Assembly (NCBI RefSeq): GCF_019091085.1
Contig: NZ_JAGXJY010000002.1
Coordinates: 221,683-285,682 of the forward strand
Origin: Mesorhizobium sp. GbtcB19
GTDB lineage: Bacteria; Pseudomonadota; Alphaproteobacteria; Rhizobiales; Rhizobiaceae
Direction: 5' to 3'
Length of the DNA stretch: 64,000 bases
The notes under the pieces were generated by a model, which saw nothing but the letters and a program-made list of their open reading frames with translations, ran no database searches and had not been told where the DNA came from. Positions 44,178-53,305 of this stretch are shown piece after piece (the first letter of the stretch is position 1; each line of letters opens with the position of its first letter). The position numbers and the translations under genes were made by a program.

Positions 44178-45398
44178 TCAGTTATCGTCCTCGGCAGAAG
44201 CCGGCGCCGTCTGACCCACCGCCTTGCGGCGCAGCATCTTGGTCAGCTTCCAGACCCTCGGGTTGTTCTTGATGAAGGCCTTGGCGCGCGCGCCTTGCCG
44301 CATCGCCGTCGCCAGCGCGCGGCCTTTCAGCGTCAGCGGCGCCAGCACTTCGAAATGCTGGGTCTCGATATCGCACCAGAGCCGTTTGTAAGGCTCGTCT
44401 CCGACCGAGAAATCATAGACGTCGAAACCGAGCTCGCAGGCTTCCTGGATGTTGTCGAAGAACAGGAAGTCGCCCGGGCTGGTGAAGGCGAGATCGTCCT
44501 CGGCGATGGCGCCGAATTCGCAGATCAGCCGCTTGCCCGAACGGCTGGAGCCGGTCACCGCGCGCAGCTTTCCCGCCACGTCCAGGCCGTGCAACAGGAA
44601 GGACGGCTTTTCCTCGGTCAGCGCATCGGTAAACAGCGCCCGGAAGAAGGCGCGCACCCCCGCATCGCCGAAGACATTGGCGATGCCCATCTTGGCAAAG
44701 CGCACTTGCTTCATCTCGAGGAAGGCATCAAGCAGCCTGTCGACCTCTTCGGGGGTTCGGGCCTCGATACGGCGGAAGGTGCCGACCGCCTCGAACTTGC
44801 GCGTCTGCGAGCGATGCTTCTTGCGCTTGCGTTTGCCGCTAGCGCGCCCCAGCAGCGCATCGAACCCACCGTCGAGATCGACCGCGAGCGCGAGATTCGG
44901 ACTTGGGAAGCTGGGCAGCGCGGCCAGCGGGTTGGCGGCACCGTCGAGGTCGGGCAGCAGCCGCTCCAGCGAGATCAGGTCAATGTCCGGCCGCGCTTTT
45001 GCGATTGCCTTGAATATCGACCGGATTGCCGCGCCGTCGATGGCAGGCAGGGAACGCGAGTCAGCCGCGGCGAAATTGCCGTTGGCGTGGCGTCCGCCGG
45101 TGAAACGCGCGACCTTGAACGGGCCGCGACGTGCGACTTCCAATGCCAGCGAAAGTGCCGGGCGCCCGTCGCAGCCCAGCGTCGCCACAATGATGTCGGC
45201 TCCGGTCGCGTCCGCCCAATTGCGGACCCAGGATGCGCTTTGCGCCGGCGCGTGCAGCGCCGAGGCGCAAAATTGCGCGTAGTCGGCAAGGCCGGCCTTG
45301 TCGCTGGTGGTTGCAGCCCACCGGCCCCGATCGGCGCGCACGGAAAGCTCATTGGCCGCGACCCTGTTGCCGTCAAATGACGCGGCGGCGTCAACCAT
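44178..45398 (-). CDS. GNAT/FemAB-like acyltransferase (polysaccharide-associated)
   Basis: A 406-residue protein of the double-GNAT type common in exopolysaccharide loci. Segments: FCASALHAPAQSASWVRNWA near the start, a basic stretch GRASGKRKRKKHRSQTRKFE at the domain joint, and SFLLHGLDVAGKLRAVTGSS plus GFDVYDFSVGDEPYKRLWCD in the second domain. It may acetylate the polysaccharide, but substrate is unknown. Convergent with the co-polymerase gene and divergent from the deacetylase gene. Confidence 0.82.
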   Translation of the reverse strand: MVDAAASFDGNRVAANELSVRADRGRWAATTSDKAGLADYAQFCASALHAPAQSASWVRNWADATGADIIVATLGCDGRPALSLALEVARRGPFKVARFTGGRHANGNFAAADSRSLPAIDGAAIRSIFKAIAKARPDIDLISLERLLPDLDGAANPLAALPSFPSPNLALAVDLDGGFDALLGRASGKRKRKKHRSQTRKFEAVGTFRRIEARTPEEVDRLLDAFLEMKQVRFAKMGIANVFGDAGVRAFFRALFTDALTEEKPSFLLHGLDVAGKLRAVTGSSRSGKRLICEFGAIAEDDLAFTSPGDFLFFDNIQEACELGFDVYDFSVGDEPYKRLWCDIETQHFEVLAPLTLKGRALATAMRQGARAKAFIKNNPRVWKLTKMLRRKAVGQTAPASAEDDN

Positions 45399-45489
45399 AC
45401 CTCAATCCTTAAGACGTATTGGTTCCGACTTGGGGGTTCGCATAGGCGCAATTCGTGCTTGGATGAGCCTAGGCGCAAAAGGTGAAGGA

Positions 45490-46548
45490 ATGATCGACGG
45501 GGGCGAGGCAATCCGGAAGCTGGCGTTGAACCTTGCCCGCTACACCGGCTTGGCGCCTCTGGCGCGGCCGTTTGTCGGCGGCATCGGCGCTATCCTGATG
45601 CTGCATCGTGTGACTGCGACGCCGGAGAAGCCGAACAGCGTCAACCGCCATCTGAACATCGCGCCCGCCTTCCTCGACAGGCTGATCGCGGACATGAAGG
45701 CAAGGGGCTATGCCTTTGTGTCCCTTGATGAAGCGCTCGAACGCATCAAGGTTGGCGGCAAGGGCAGCCAGTTCGCCACGATCACCGCCGACGACGCCTA
45801 TCGCGACAACATGACGGAGGCGCTGCCGGTGTTGGAAAAGCACGGCGCGCCGATCACCATTTACGTTGCCCCCGGCTTGATCGACGGCGCCGCCGACCTC
45901 TGGTGGGATGTGGTCGAGGATATCGTCGACACCAGCTCGCGCCTGACGCTGAAGACTGCGGGCGGATCGGCAATCATCGATTGCTCGACGCCCGGCCGCA
46001 AGATCCAGGCCGTGGCCCGGCTGAACGCCTGGCTGACCGAGGAGGTCGCCGAGCAAGAGCAGGGCGCTGCGCTACGCGAACTGGCGCGTTCGAATGGCTA
46101 CGAATTCGGTTCGGGTCGCCCGTGCACCTTGATGAACTGGGATGAGCTCCGCGCCATGGCCGCGCACAAGCTGGTGACCATCGGCGCGCATACCGTCAAT
46201 CACCGCAATCTGAAGCGGCTGTCCGAAGCCGATGCGCGCCATGAGATCGGCGACGTCCGCCGCATCCTCGCGCAAAAGCTCGGCGAGCAGCCGCGCCATC
46301 TGGCTTACCCGTATGGCTATGCCAGCGCCGTCGGCTGTCGCGAGGTGGGTTTCGCCCGCGACGCCGGCTATGCCTCGGCGGTGACCACCAGGCATGGTGT
46401 GCTGCGCGCCGAGCATGCCGGCTTCCTGCATGCGCTGCCGCGCATCTCCGTCAATGGCCGCTACCAGAGCGTCGCCCATATCCGCACCATGCTGTCCGGC
46501 ATCACGACGCCGCTCGCCAATGCGGGCAAGATGGTGGTGACGATCTAA
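45490..46548 (+). CDS. Polysaccharide deacetylase (NodB-fold)
   Basis: A 352-residue carbohydrate esterase 4. The catalytic motifs are modified: TADDAYRDNM takes the place of TFDDG, and the metal-binding H(S/T)xxH is seen as HTVNH. AYPYG is the usual third motif. It probably removes acetyl groups from an exopolysaccharide or modifies it. Start at the ATG of MIDGGEAI with AGGTG just upstream; an ATG at 45463 is possible. It is divergent from the GNAT gene. Confidence 0.88.
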   Translation: MIDGGEAIRKLALNLARYTGLAPLARPFVGGIGAILMLHRVTATPEKPNSVNRHLNIAPAFLDRLIADMKARGYAFVSLDEALERIKVGGKGSQFATITADDAYRDNMTEALPVLEKHGAPITIYVAPGLIDGAADLWWDVVEDIVDTSSRLTLKTAGGSAIIDCSTPGRKIQAVARLNAWLTEEVAEQEQGAALRELARSNGYEFGSGRPCTLMNWDELRAMAAHKLVTIGAHTVNHRNLKRLSEADARHEIGDVRRILAQKLGEQPRHLAYPYGYASAVGCREVGFARDAGYASAVTTRHGVLRAEHAGFLHALPRISVNGRYQSVAHIRTMLSGITTPLANAGKMVVTI

Positions 46549-46670
46549 CCCGCGCTTCGATCAGCATTCGTGGAAATAGCGGTATGTGTCCGGCGCGCTC
46601 ATCCGTTTGAGCCGGATCTCGAGCCCACCACGCGTCCTTAATCACATTCGCGTTTGGGCGCCTGTGAGGT

Positions 46671-46886
46671 TCAGCCCTTCGGGCGCGGCTCCAGGATCAG
46701 CCATTTGATGATGCCCATGGCCGGCAATACCCACAGCAGGCCGCTGAACAGGAAGAACAGGAGATGCACCACCGGGCCGTATTCGACCAGCTTGGTGACC
46801 GCGACGGCCGAGGCGATCAGCGCGTAGATGACGACCAGCGCCACCAGCAGGATGGTTCCGATCAGCTTTTTCAGGCGAATGGGCAT
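46671..46886 (-). CDS. DUF2842 small membrane protein
   Basis: A 71-residue protein with two membrane segments (IGTILLVALVVIYALIASAV; VVHLLFFLFSGLLWVLPAMG) ending WLILEPRPKG. This matches DUF2842, small inner-membrane proteins of alphaproteobacteria with unknown role. It often lies next to the heme A synthase gene, as here (divergent, 144 bases between starts). Confidence 0.85.
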   Translation of the reverse strand: MPIRLKKLIGTILLVALVVIYALIASAVAVTKLVEYGPVVHLLFFLFSGLLWVLPAMGIIKWLILEPRPKG

Positions 46887-47030
46887 GTCGCGGTTCCGTT
46901 GACCGGTCTCGCTTAGGCCTAACGGAAGGCGCGCGCAACCGCAGCGCGGCGCGACGGCGTGCCGCGCTGTCCGGCCTTGCCATGCCGCGAGCCTTGGTCC
47001 ACCAATCCCGCGATTTTGAACTGCCGAGAA

Positions 47031-48128
47031 ATGACCATGGCTGCCATCACCACCGCGGCCCCCCATGCCGCCCGGGACCGTTACCTGCAGAACCGCGCTT
47101 GGGTGCGGGGCTGGCTGTACCTCGTCCTGCTCGTGCTGTTCGCGCTGGTGCTGGTCGGCGGTTCCACTCGTCTCACCGGCTCGGGCCTGTCGATCACTGA
47201 GTGGCAGCCGATTCACGGCGTCATCCCGCCGCTCAACGACGCTGAATGGCAGGAAGAGTTCCAGCGCTACCAGCAGATCCCGCAATACACCGAGATCAAC
47301 AAGGGCATGAGCGTCGAGGCCTTCAAGTCGCTGTTCTGGTGGGAATGGGTGCACCGCATCCTGGCGCGCAGCGTCGGCGTGGTCTTTGCCTTGCCGCTGC
47401 TGTTCTTCTGGGCGACGCGGCGCATCGAGCGCGGCCTGGGGCTGAAGCTCGTCGGCATCCTGGCGCTCGGCGGACTGCAAGGCGCCATCGGCTGGTGGAT
47501 GGTGGCTTCAGGCCTGGTCGACCGCGTTTCGGTCAGCCAGTACCGGCTGGCGACGCATCTGACGCTTGCCGCGCTGATCTTCACCGCCACCATGGTGGTG
47601 GCGCGAGGTCTCGCGCCGCACTCCGAGCCGGCTGCCGATCGTTCGACGCAGCGGCTTGCCGGCTTCATTGTGCTGCTGGCGCTGATCCAGATCTATCTCG
47701 GCGGACTGGTCGCTGGCCTTCATGCGGGTCTCAGCTACAACACGTGGCCGCTGATGGACGGCAAGGTAGTTCCGTCCGATCTGCTTTTGCTCGAACCCGC
47801 CTGGCGCAATTTCTTCGAGAACCCGAAAACGGCACAGTTCGTCCACCGGGTCGGCGCCTATACGATCTTCGTCGTGGCGCTCTGGCATATGCTCGCGACG
47901 TGGCGGCGCCAGCGCGGCACCACCCATGCCCGCCGGGCCACGCTTCTGTTCGCGCTGGTGGTCGTCCAGGCCTCGATCGGCATCGGTACGCTGCTGATGC
48001 AGGTGCCGCTGCACATGGCGTTGACGCATCAGGCGATCGCGCTTGTGTTGCTCGGCTTCGCCGCCGCGCACTGGCGTGGCACCAAGGGGGCCTACCCGCT
48101 GCCGACCGAGATAAACGTCAGAAGCTGA
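47031..48128 (+). CDS. ctaA: Heme A synthase (COX15/CtaA)
   Basis: A 365-residue membrane enzyme that oxidises heme O to heme A for cytochrome c oxidase. About eight membrane segments. Four heme-ligand histidines are visible in [32 protein letters not shown] and [30 protein letters not shown] starts the core. Length is normal for the proteobacterial type-2 class. It starts at the ATG of MTMAAI (an ATG 6 bases later is the alternative). Confidence 0.95.
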   Translation: MTMAAITTAAPHAARDRYLQNRAWVRGWLYLVLLVLFALVLVGGSTRLTGSGLSITEWQPIHGVIPPLNDAEWQEEFQRYQQIPQYTEINKGMSVEAFKSLFWWEWVHRILARSVGVVFALPLLFFWATRRIERGLGLKLVGILALGGLQGAIGWWMVASGLVDRVSVSQYRLATHLTLAALIFTATMVVARGLAPHSEPAADRSTQRLAGFIVLLALIQIYLGGLVAGLHAGLSYNTWPLMDGKVVPSDLLLLEPAWRNFFENPKTAQFVHRVGAYTIFVVALWHMLATWRRQRGTTHARRATLLFALVVVQASIGIGTLLMQVPLHMALTHQAIALVLLGFAAAHWRGTKGAYPLPTEINVRS

Positions 48129-48131
48129 CGC

Positions 48132-48449
48132 TCACATAGAGAACAAATGCGACTGGGTCGTCGGTTCATTGTCGAATTCCGCCTGTCGCGCGGACGCGTC
48201 CGGCGTTGTCGACTGATTCTGCTCGACCTGCTTTGCGTTGTCGGCGGCCTTGAGCGCGTCGAGCTTGGCTTGGAGCGCTGCGGCCTGCTGCTGCAGCCTG
48301 GCGGCGTCGGCCTCGTCCTGAGCCGCCTTTGCCTGATCTTCGAGGGCCTGGATCTGCTTTTCGAGCGCCGCTTCCTGCGCCGCGTCGTCTGACGATGTTG
48401 ACGAGGAATATTGCACCGACTGGACGGAGCTCGAAATCGCGCTGACCAT
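48132..48449 (-). CDS. Small coiled-coil hypothetical protein
   Basis: A 105-residue protein: Ser-rich start (SAISSSVQSVQYSSSTSS), then an Ala/Gln/Glu coiled coil (AALEKQIQALEDQAKAAQDE) and a polar tail. It resembles FlxA-type small proteins in composition only. No function can be claimed. Its stop lies 4 bases from the heme A synthase stop (convergent). Confidence 0.6.
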   Translation of the reverse strand: MVSAISSSVQSVQYSSSTSSDDAAQEAALEKQIQALEDQAKAAQDEADAARLQQQAAALQAKLDALKAADNAKQVEQNQSTTPDASARQAEFDNEPTTQSHLFSM

Positions 48450-48567
48450 GGAAAATCCTTGTGGGAAGCAGGCCCCATCAGTAGCCGATCATGGTGAATC
48501 GCTGGTTACCGATGCGGAATGGCCACATGGGCTGGAAGGCAGACGATGAGGTTGCTATTGTCTGAAC

Positions 48568-49014
48568 ATGAAGCATGAACGCCTTTGCGCGATCGCCCAC
48601 AACTTTGCCGACTCAATGGCAAGTGGGTTGGGCTTTGTTGTTGGCTACTGCCCGACCGAAGTGTTTGAAGAGGCTGTGGCCAGTCCAGGTGGAGTAATAG
48701 AGGTCGACTTCCTGAATGGGACTGTCGTCAGAGGCCGCCCTTCGCTACAATTGGAAAGCGCTTTGGACATATTCGGGCGGGCGTTCCCTGATTTTTGCAA
48801 GAAGAATGGCGCAGAGGTGGCGGACTTTCAAAGCTTCCTGGCTGCGTTTGATGCCAGTCGAGGCAGGCGCCGTGCACTGCTGACCGTTGTAGACCGAAAC
48901 GGGCGCCGTTCTCTTACGGAGTATGACGGCGTCCCGTTGACGCGGTTGAGAGTCCTGGACAGTTTGGGCCGCATACGCCGAAAAACAAGGCAGATCGAAA
49001 AAGCGGGCCAATAG
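48568..49014 (+). CDS. Hypothetical protein
   Basis: I do not recognise a family. A 148-residue soluble protein, starting KHERLCAIAHNFADSMASGL and containing GGVIEVDFLNGTVVRGRPSL, with a basic C-terminus (SLGRIRRKTRQIEKAG). Base composition is AT-richer than neighbours and codon use is less biased, which suggests recent acquisition. It sits between two well-conserved housekeeping genes. Confidence 0.6.
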   Translation: MKHERLCAIAHNFADSMASGLGFVVGYCPTEVFEEAVASPGGVIEVDFLNGTVVRGRPSLQLESALDIFGRAFPDFCKKNGAEVADFQSFLAAFDASRGRRRALLTVVDRNGRRSLTEYDGVPLTRLRVLDSLGRIRRKTRQIEKAGQ

Positions 49015-49021
49015 GCAAGCG

Positions 49022-49855
49022 TCAGAATTGAGCCCGCACCATCCGGACCGCCTCGGCGACGGCCAGTTCACGGTTCTCGTCGACCGCGTTCTTGTCCTCG
49101 CGATGCCACGCGGCCGACAGGCAGCCATAGGCGATCGCATGATCGAGGATGGCGCGCGGCGATTGTCCGAGCGTTTTGCCGAACACCTCCGCCATATGCG
49201 CGATCCGGCGCGGATCGAGGCAGAGATCGTCACGGTCGAGCGGATTGTAGAACAGGTTTGCCGCGTCGAATCCGGGATCGCCGAGCACGCCCTTCGGATC
49301 GATCGCCAGCCAGCCGCGCGGCCCGAACAGGATGTTGTCGTGATGCAGATCGCCATGCAGGGGGCGCATTGCATGCGGCTCGGCAAGCAACCGCTCGGCG
49401 ATCGCCGCTGCTTCGACATAGAGCGTGTCGCGGCCGGCATCGTTGTCCGCTCTGGCCGCGCGAAAAAGGCTGACAAATCGCTCCCTTAGCGGCTGCAGGT
49501 CGCCCGGAGGCATATGCTCCGACGCCGAGAACAGTTTTGCCATCACCTCGGCAGCGATCTCGGTCGCCGCATCGTCGCCGTGCTCGGCGAGATGCTGCGA
49601 GAGCAGCCTGTCGCCGGCATATTCGAGCAGCATGCGATTGCCGTCACGGCCGAGCAGCCGCACCGCGCCTTCGCCGCGCCGCCAGGCGAGGTAATGCTCG
49701 CCGCGCAGCTCGTCCGCGACGTCGTCGAAGGGCTTCAGATCCTTGACGATGGCAACTGAGCCGTCGTCCCGCGCGACCTTCCAGATCCGGCTGGAAAACG
49801 TCTCGGCAATGAGTTCGGGAGCGCTGAGCTTCCAGCGCTCGGGAAACGCTTGCAC
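49022..49855 (-). CDS. Aminoglycoside/hydroxyurea kinase family protein (APH(6)-like)
   Basis: A 277-residue kinase-fold protein. The Brenner-type catalytic loop is HGDLHHDNILFGPRGWLAID, followed by the metal motif D in DPKGVLGDPGFDAANLFYNP. It belongs with the streptomycin 6-kinase family, but chromosomal members often have unknown metabolic substrates, so drug resistance should not be assumed. It begins with GTG 7 bases after the argC stop, so the two are translated from one transcript. Confidence 0.85.
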   Translation of the reverse strand: MQAFPERWKLSAPELIAETFSSRIWKVARDDGSVAIVKDLKPFDDVADELRGEHYLAWRRGEGAVRLLGRDGNRMLLEYAGDRLLSQHLAEHGDDAATEIAAEVMAKLFSASEHMPPGDLQPLRERFVSLFRAARADNDAGRDTLYVEAAAIAERLLAEPHAMRPLHGDLHHDNILFGPRGWLAIDPKGVLGDPGFDAANLFYNPLDRDDLCLDPRRIAHMAEVFGKTLGQSPRAILDHAIAYGCLSAAWHREDKNAVDENRELAVAEAVRMVRAQF

Positions 49856-49861
49856 GATCGT

Positions 49862-50794
49862 TCAGTGCTTGATGCCGAGCATCAGGTCGAGGTTCTGCAC
49901 TGCGGCCCCCGACGCGCCCTTGCCGAGATTGTCGTAGACGGCCATCAGCAGCGCCTGCGCCCTCTCGTCATTGGCAAAGACATAGACCTTCATCCGGTTG
50001 GTGCCGTTATAGACCTCCGGATCGATCTCGGGGATGCGCTCCATATGGGTGTAGGGCGCGACCTCGACCACGCCGCCATCTATCGACGCATAATGGTCGG
50101 AAATCGCCGCGTGGAGTTCGGCGCCGGTCGGCACGCGGTCGAGACCGCCAAGCTGCAGCGGCACCACGGTGATCATGCCTTGCGCGAAATTGCCGACCGC
50201 CGGCTGCATGATCGGGTCGTGCGACAGCTTCGCATAGGCGCGAAGCTCCGGCACATGCTTGTGCTGCAGCGTCAGCCCGTAGGGCAGGAACTCGGGCGCG
50301 TCCTCGCCCTTGCCGACATAGTCTTCGATCATCGGCCGGCCGCCGCCGGAATAACCGGAAATGCCGTTGACGGTAATCGGGAAGTCAGGGGGCAGCAGAC
50401 CGGCCGTGACCAGCGGCCGCAGCGTCGCGATCGGACCTTGCGGCCAGCAGCCGGGATTGGCGACGCGCTTCGCGCCGGCAATCTTCTTCGCCTGGTCCTT
50501 GTCCATCTCGGCAAAGCCATATTCCCAACCCTGGGCGACGCGAAACGCCGTCGAGGCGTCGATCACCTTGGTTGTGTCGTTCGTAATCAGCGACACGCTT
50601 TCCTTAGCCGCCGCATCCGGCAGGCAGAGGATTGCGACATCGGCCGCGTTGAGGAACTCGGCGCGTGCGGCGGCTTCCTTGCGGCGCTCCGTCGGGATGG
50701 AGATGATCTCCAGGTCGCCGCGGTCGGCAAGCAGCGCCCTGATCTGCAGTCCAGTCGTGCCGTGTTCGCCGTCAATGAAGATCTTCGGTTTCAT
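49862..50794 (-). CDS. argC: N-acetyl-gamma-glutamyl-phosphate reductase (type 2)
   Basis: A 310-residue NADPH enzyme of arginine synthesis. The short type-2 form is marked by its size and by KIFIDGEHGTTGLQIRALLA at the start; the catalytic Cys lies in VANPGCWPQGPIATLRPLV, and GGGRPMIEDYVGKGEDAPEF follows. Start at the ATG of MKPKIF; a longer frame would begin upstream without a ribosome-binding site. It lies 29 bases after the agmatinase gene. Confidence 0.95.
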   Translation of the reverse strand: MKPKIFIDGEHGTTGLQIRALLADRGDLEIISIPTERRKEAAARAEFLNAADVAILCLPDAAAKESVSLITNDTTKVIDASTAFRVAQGWEYGFAEMDKDQAKKIAGAKRVANPGCWPQGPIATLRPLVTAGLLPPDFPITVNGISGYSGGGRPMIEDYVGKGEDAPEFLPYGLTLQHKHVPELRAYAKLSHDPIMQPAVGNFAQGMITVVPLQLGGLDRVPTGAELHAAISDHYASIDGGVVEVAPYTHMERIPEIDPEVYNGTNRMKVYVFANDERAQALLMAVYDNLGKGASGAAVQNLDLMLGIKH

Positions 50795-50823
50795 CTCTTG
50801 CCAAATTCCCTGCGATTCCAAGC

Positions 50824-51825
50824 CTATATGCCGTGCGCGTGATTTGCCGCCGCATGATTGCCGTTGTTCAACTCTTCCGCCCGTGCCTTTCGCTCCGCCA
50901 ACAGGCCGAGATAGTGCATGGCGATGATCGATCCGGCGATCGCCGTTATATCGGCATGATCATAGGCCGGCGCAACCTCGACGATGTCGGCGCCGACGAC
51001 GTCGATCTGGCCGAGCTGGCGCAGCGTCGACAGCATCTTCGCCGAGGACGGACCGCCGGCCACCGGCGTGCCGGTGCCGGGCGCGAAGGCCGGATCGAGG
51101 CAGTCGATGTCGAAGGTGAGATAGGTCTTCTTGCCGCCGGTGCGCTCGACGATCGCATAGGCGATGTCGGACGCGCGCATTTCCTCGACTTCGTGGCCGT
51201 AGAGAATCTTGATGCCGAACGTATCCGGCGCATGCGTGCGAATGCCGATCTGGATCGACCGGTCCGGATCGATGACGCCTTCATTCACCGCACGAGCGAC
51301 GAAGGAGCCGTGGTCGATGCGCTTGCCGTCGTCCGGCCAGGTGTCCTGATGCGCGTCGAACTGCACCAGCGCCAGCGGCCCGTGGATCGCGGCATGCGCC
51401 TTGAGCAGCGGCCAGGTGACGAAATGGTCGCCGCCGAGCGTCAGCAGGAACGCGCCTGACTTCAGGATCTTGGCCGCCTCGCGTTCGATCGTGCCGGGCG
51501 TCTTCTGGTGGTTGCCGCTGTCGAGCAGGCAATCGCCATAGTCGACCACCGAAAGATGCTCGAACAGGTCGCGCGAGAACGGGTATTGCGGGTCGTTGTC
51601 GAGGATCGCCGAAGCGCGGCGGATCGCCTGCGGCCCGAAGCGGGCGCCCGGCCGGTTGGTCACCGCGGCGTCGAACGGAATGCCCCACACGACGGCGTCC
51701 GCACCCTTCACGTCCTTCGTGTATTTGCGCCGCATGAACGACAGCGCGCCGGCATAGGTCGGCTCGAACGACGCGCCCGTCTTGGAGCGGGCGGTGAAGG
51801 CGTGGTCGATCTCTTGGTTCGCCAT
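50824..51825 (-). CDS. speB: Agmatinase
   Basis: A 333-residue ureohydrolase that turns agmatine into putrescine and urea. The manganese ligands lie in GGDHFVTWPL, QFDAHQDTWPDD and SFD-type TFDIDCLDPAFAPGTGTP. The extended C-terminus ends in an Asn/Ala-rich tail. With argC and the APH-like gene it makes a three-gene minus-strand unit linking arginine and polyamine metabolism. Confidence 0.94.
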   Translation of the reverse strand: MANQEIDHAFTARSKTGASFEPTYAGALSFMRRKYTKDVKGADAVVWGIPFDAAVTNRPGARFGPQAIRRASAILDNDPQYPFSRDLFEHLSVVDYGDCLLDSGNHQKTPGTIEREAAKILKSGAFLLTLGGDHFVTWPLLKAHAAIHGPLALVQFDAHQDTWPDDGKRIDHGSFVARAVNEGVIDPDRSIQIGIRTHAPDTFGIKILYGHEVEEMRASDIAYAIVERTGGKKTYLTFDIDCLDPAFAPGTGTPVAGGPSSAKMLSTLRQLGQIDVVGADIVEVAPAYDHADITAIAGSIIAMHYLGLLAERKARAEELNNGNHAAANHAHGI

Positions 51826-51949
51826 TACGGATCCTCGGTTTTCATCGGGCAGCCACCACTACAGAACCGGCACGCAACATGCCAGTCACAGCTTGCGGAA
51901 ACGAGGCGCCGCTTGGTGAGTGCCACGGCAACACAGGATCTGTATCATT

Positions 51950-53164
51950 ATGGCTGAGACGGCTCTGCTCAACTTTGCGCCGGCACCCGTGGCGACCCGT
52001 GCCGGGACGGCGGCCGGCGAGCGCTTCCTGGTGCTCGATTCCTGGCGCGGCATCTGCGCGCTGCTGGTGGCGCTGTTCCACTTTCCGACCACGTCGATGA
52101 TTTCGCAGAGCGCCTTCGTCGGCGGCTCCTACCTGTTCGTCGATTTCTTCTTCGTGCTCTCCGGTTTCGTCATCGCCAGCGCCTATGGCGGCCGGCTGAA
52201 CGAGCAGGATGACTTGGCCCGCTTCGCGATGGTGCGCTTCGGCCGCATCTATCCGCTGCATGTCCTGATGCTCGCCGCTTTCGCCGGCTTCGAAGCGCTG
52301 CGGCTTGTCCTGCCGGCCCTGCACGGAACCGGTCCCGCGCCCTTCACCGCCGGTTTCGAGCTGAAGAGCCTCGTCGCCAACCTCTTCCTTCTGCAGGGCA
52401 TGGGCGTCGAGGATCATCTGAGCTGGAATGCGCCGAGCTGGAGCATTTCGGCCGAGTTCTTCACCTATCTGCTGTTTGCCGCCGTCGTCTTCGCCGCCGG
52501 CCAGCGCGCCTGGATATGGTTCGTCGGCGCCGCGGTGACGGCGCCCTTTTTCCTGCTCGCGGTCTCGACCCGTCATATGGACGTGTCCTTCGATTTCGGC
52601 TTCATCCGTTGCCTTTACGGCTTCTCGCTCGGCGCGTTGCTCGCCTGGTTTCAGCACGATTCCATTGCAGAGGCGCGACAGGCGCTGAGCGGCGGGGCAG
52701 GGCGCCTCGCCTGGACGCTGGCCGAACTTGCGATGATCGTGGGGATCGCACTGTTCGTCTCCTTTGCCGGCACGAGCGACATCGGCATTGCGGCGCCGGT
52801 CGTCTTCGCGCTGGCGCTTTATCTTTTCGCCCATGAGGGCGGCTGGGTCAGCGCCCTGCTGCGCAGCCGGCCGATGCTGCTGCTCGGCTCGCTCTCCTAT
52901 TCGATCTACATGGTCCACATCTTCGTCCAGGCCCGCATGATCAATGTCGGCGGCCTGATCGAACGCAAGCTCGGTCTCGGCATCGTCGGCGACCTGATGC
53001 TGCGCGGCGACCATGCGACCGGCTTCGGCGCCGGCTCGCCCTGGATCGGCTTCGCGGGTCTGATAGCGATGCTGATCGCCGTTGTCGTCGCGTCCTGGTT
53101 CACCTGGCGCTTCGTCGAAATGCCGGCGCTCGCCTGGTTCCGGCGCCTCGCCAAGCGGATTTGA
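51950..53164 (+). CDS. Acyltransferase 3 family protein (OafA-like)
   Basis: A 404-residue membrane acyltransferase that moves acyl groups to extracellular glycans. Family marks: LVLDSWRGICALLVALFHFP at residues 27-46 (catalytic His), LFVDFFFVLSGFVIASAYGG, and SLSYSIYMVHIFVQARMI near the C-terminus. About ten membrane segments. The acceptor is unknown; surface polysaccharide or glycolipid is likely. Start is the ATG of MAETALL. Confidence 0.88.
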   Translation: MAETALLNFAPAPVATRAGTAAGERFLVLDSWRGICALLVALFHFPTTSMISQSAFVGGSYLFVDFFFVLSGFVIASAYGGRLNEQDDLARFAMVRFGRIYPLHVLMLAAFAGFEALRLVLPALHGTGPAPFTAGFELKSLVANLFLLQGMGVEDHLSWNAPSWSISAEFFTYLLFAAVVFAAGQRAWIWFVGAAVTAPFFLLAVSTRHMDVSFDFGFIRCLYGFSLGALLAWFQHDSIAEARQALSGGAGRLAWTLAELAMIVGIALFVSFAGTSDIGIAAPVVFALALYLFAHEGGWVSALLRSRPMLLLGSLSYSIYMVHIFVQARMINVGGLIERKLGLGIVGDLMLRGDHATGFGAGSPWIGFAGLIAMLIAVVVASWFTWRFVEMPALAWFRRLAKRI

Positions 53165-53169
53165 CCCGA

Positions 53170-53213
53170 GCAATTCCAGGAAAAGTGTGAAGCGGTTTTC
53201 CGTCCGGAATTGC
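53170..53213. repeat. Palindromic repeat, family 2, partial copy
   Basis: GCAATTCC and GGAATTGC with inner GGAAAA/TTTTCC, almost the same as 18912-18954 (one extra base in the loop). The flanking right half of the full element is absent or diverged. It lies 5 bases after the acyltransferase stop and may act as its hairpin terminator. Confidence 0.85.
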
Positions 53214-53305
53214 GCCAAACAAGGAAACAGATAGCCGGCTTTGTTCACCGCCCTGTCATGGGCATCGCCTAACCGGGTCCCGACCCGGAACGGAGCGATT
53301 CCCCG

